A DNA stretch of 6,903 nucleotides from Bacteroidota bacterium (GTDB lineage Bacteria; Bacteroidota; Bacteroidia; Bacteroidales; UBA1556). Shown one piece after another: positions 6,379 to 6,903 of this stretch; position 1 is the stretch's first letter, and the number at the start of each line of letters is the position of its first letter. The notes under the pieces are model-generated. The model saw only the letters and a list, made by a program, of their open reading frames with translations. It was not told the DNA's origin and did not search any database. The position numbers were made by a program, and so were the translations under genes. The DNA is taken from contig QMPB01000237.1 of assembly GCA_003648395.1 (NCBI GenBank), positions 1 to 6,903 of the forward strand. The letters run 5' to 3'.

Positions 6379-6903
6379 ATGATTAAACTAGAAATAAATA
6401 ATAAGCAAATAGAAGTAGAAGAAGGAAAGCTTCTGCTGGATGTATGCCGCGAAGAAGGTATAAACATCCCAACAATGTGTTATATTAAAGAAATAATGCC
6501 AACTGGGGCATGTAGGTTATGTGTTGTTGAAGATTTAAACACCGGAAAACTTATAACTTCATGTTCGAATATGGCAACCCAAGGAATGAAAGTATCCACA
6601 CATTCAAAAAGAGTTGCAGAGTCAAGAAAAGTAATTGTAGAGTTATTACTCAGCAATCACCCTGATGATTGTCTTTATTGCGTAAGAAATACAAATTGCG
6701 AATTACAAGACTTATCATATAATGTAGGCATTAGAGAAAGAAGAATTAGAGGAGAAAAGAATAAGCATAAGATTGATACTTCAGGTGTAAGCTTGGTACG
6801 TGACCCTGCAAAATGTATTCTTTGTGGTAGATGTGTTGATGCATGTGGTAGAGTAATGGGAGTTCATGCCATTGATTTTGTAAATAGAGGAAATAAGTCT
6901 GAA
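6379..6903 (+). CDS. hydA: [FeFe] hydrogenase catalytic subunit, N-terminal iron-sulfur region (partial)
   Basis: 175 codons are present, open to the window edge with no stop. Residues ~1-75 are a NuoG-like [2Fe-2S] ferredoxin domain with Cys34, 45, 48 (ACRLC) and 62. Next is the His-ligated [4Fe-4S] motif H-x3-C-x2-C-x5-C: His94, Cys98, Cys101, Cys107. The start of a bacterial ferredoxin domain follows, with Cys146/149/152/156 in CILCGRCVDAC and then AIDFVNRGNKSE. This order is shared by HydA, NuoG and NAD-linked formate dehydrogenase alpha. The VRDPAKC and AIDFVNRG wording and the hydC-hydB neighbours favour HydA. The H-cluster domain that would prove it lies outside the window. It starts 11 bases after hydB behind a purine-rich AAAAAGAAGAAAA, so it is co-transcribed. 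Confidence 0.85.
   Translation, partial: MIKLEINNKQIEVEEGKLLLDVCREEGINIPTMCYIKEIMPTGACRLCVVEDLNTGKLITSCSNMATQGMKVSTHSKRVAESRKVIVELLLSNHPDDCLYCVRNTNCELQDLSYNVGIRERRIRGEKNKHKIDTSGVSLVRDPAKCILCGRCVDACGRVMGVHAIDFVNRGNKSE

Overview
The window is a low-GC, gene-sparse stretch that looks like an anaerobic or fermentative member of the Bacteroidota. The evidence is the AT-rich intergenic DNA, the absence of Shine-Dalgarno sequences before starts (A-rich leaders instead), and repeated matches to the Bacteroidota -7 promoter element TAnnTTTG (TATCTTTG at 203-210 and 3928-3935, TATCTTCG on the minus strand at 2204-2197). The genus cannot be told from the sequence.

Left part (1-2400): a possible 3' end of an upstream gene (2-82) is followed by a long AT-rich hairpin. 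Next come a promoter and a small secreted, glycine-rich, probably beta-barrel protein (252-677). A bidirectional terminator (693-729) separates it from a convergent MltF-like membrane-bound lytic transglycosylase lipoprotein (748-2190, minus strand), whose promoter lies almost on top of its start codon. Diverging from that gene is a membrane-anchored serine hydrolase of the beta-lactamase/class C fold (2376-3716). These three genes are envelope-related but do not form an operon.

Right part (3717-6903): a 268-bp intergenic region carries an AT-rich hairpin and two copies of the same 16-bp palindrome, TGTTATT-N2-AATAACA, centred 52 bp apart. The downstream copy overlaps the end of the -7 element and the expected transcription start. 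The palindrome resembles operators of the NADH/NAD+-sensing repressor Rex. After it come three tightly packed genes: a NuoE-like [2Fe-2S] subunit (hydC), a NuoF-like flavin/NADH subunit with a thioredoxin-like N-terminus and a two-cluster ferredoxin C-terminus (hydB), and the N-terminal iron-sulfur region of a NuoG-like protein that is most likely the catalytic subunit of an [FeFe] hydrogenase (hydA, cut by the window edge). Together they fit a trimeric NAD-linked, possibly electron-bifurcating hydrogenase (HydABC type) that would dispose of reductant from NADH and reduced ferredoxin as H2. A Rex-type switch in front would derepress it when NADH accumulates. The enzyme family is known. The operator pair is the most interesting uncharacterised element here. 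I see no CRISPR array, tRNA, rRNA, insertion sequence or new defence-like system.
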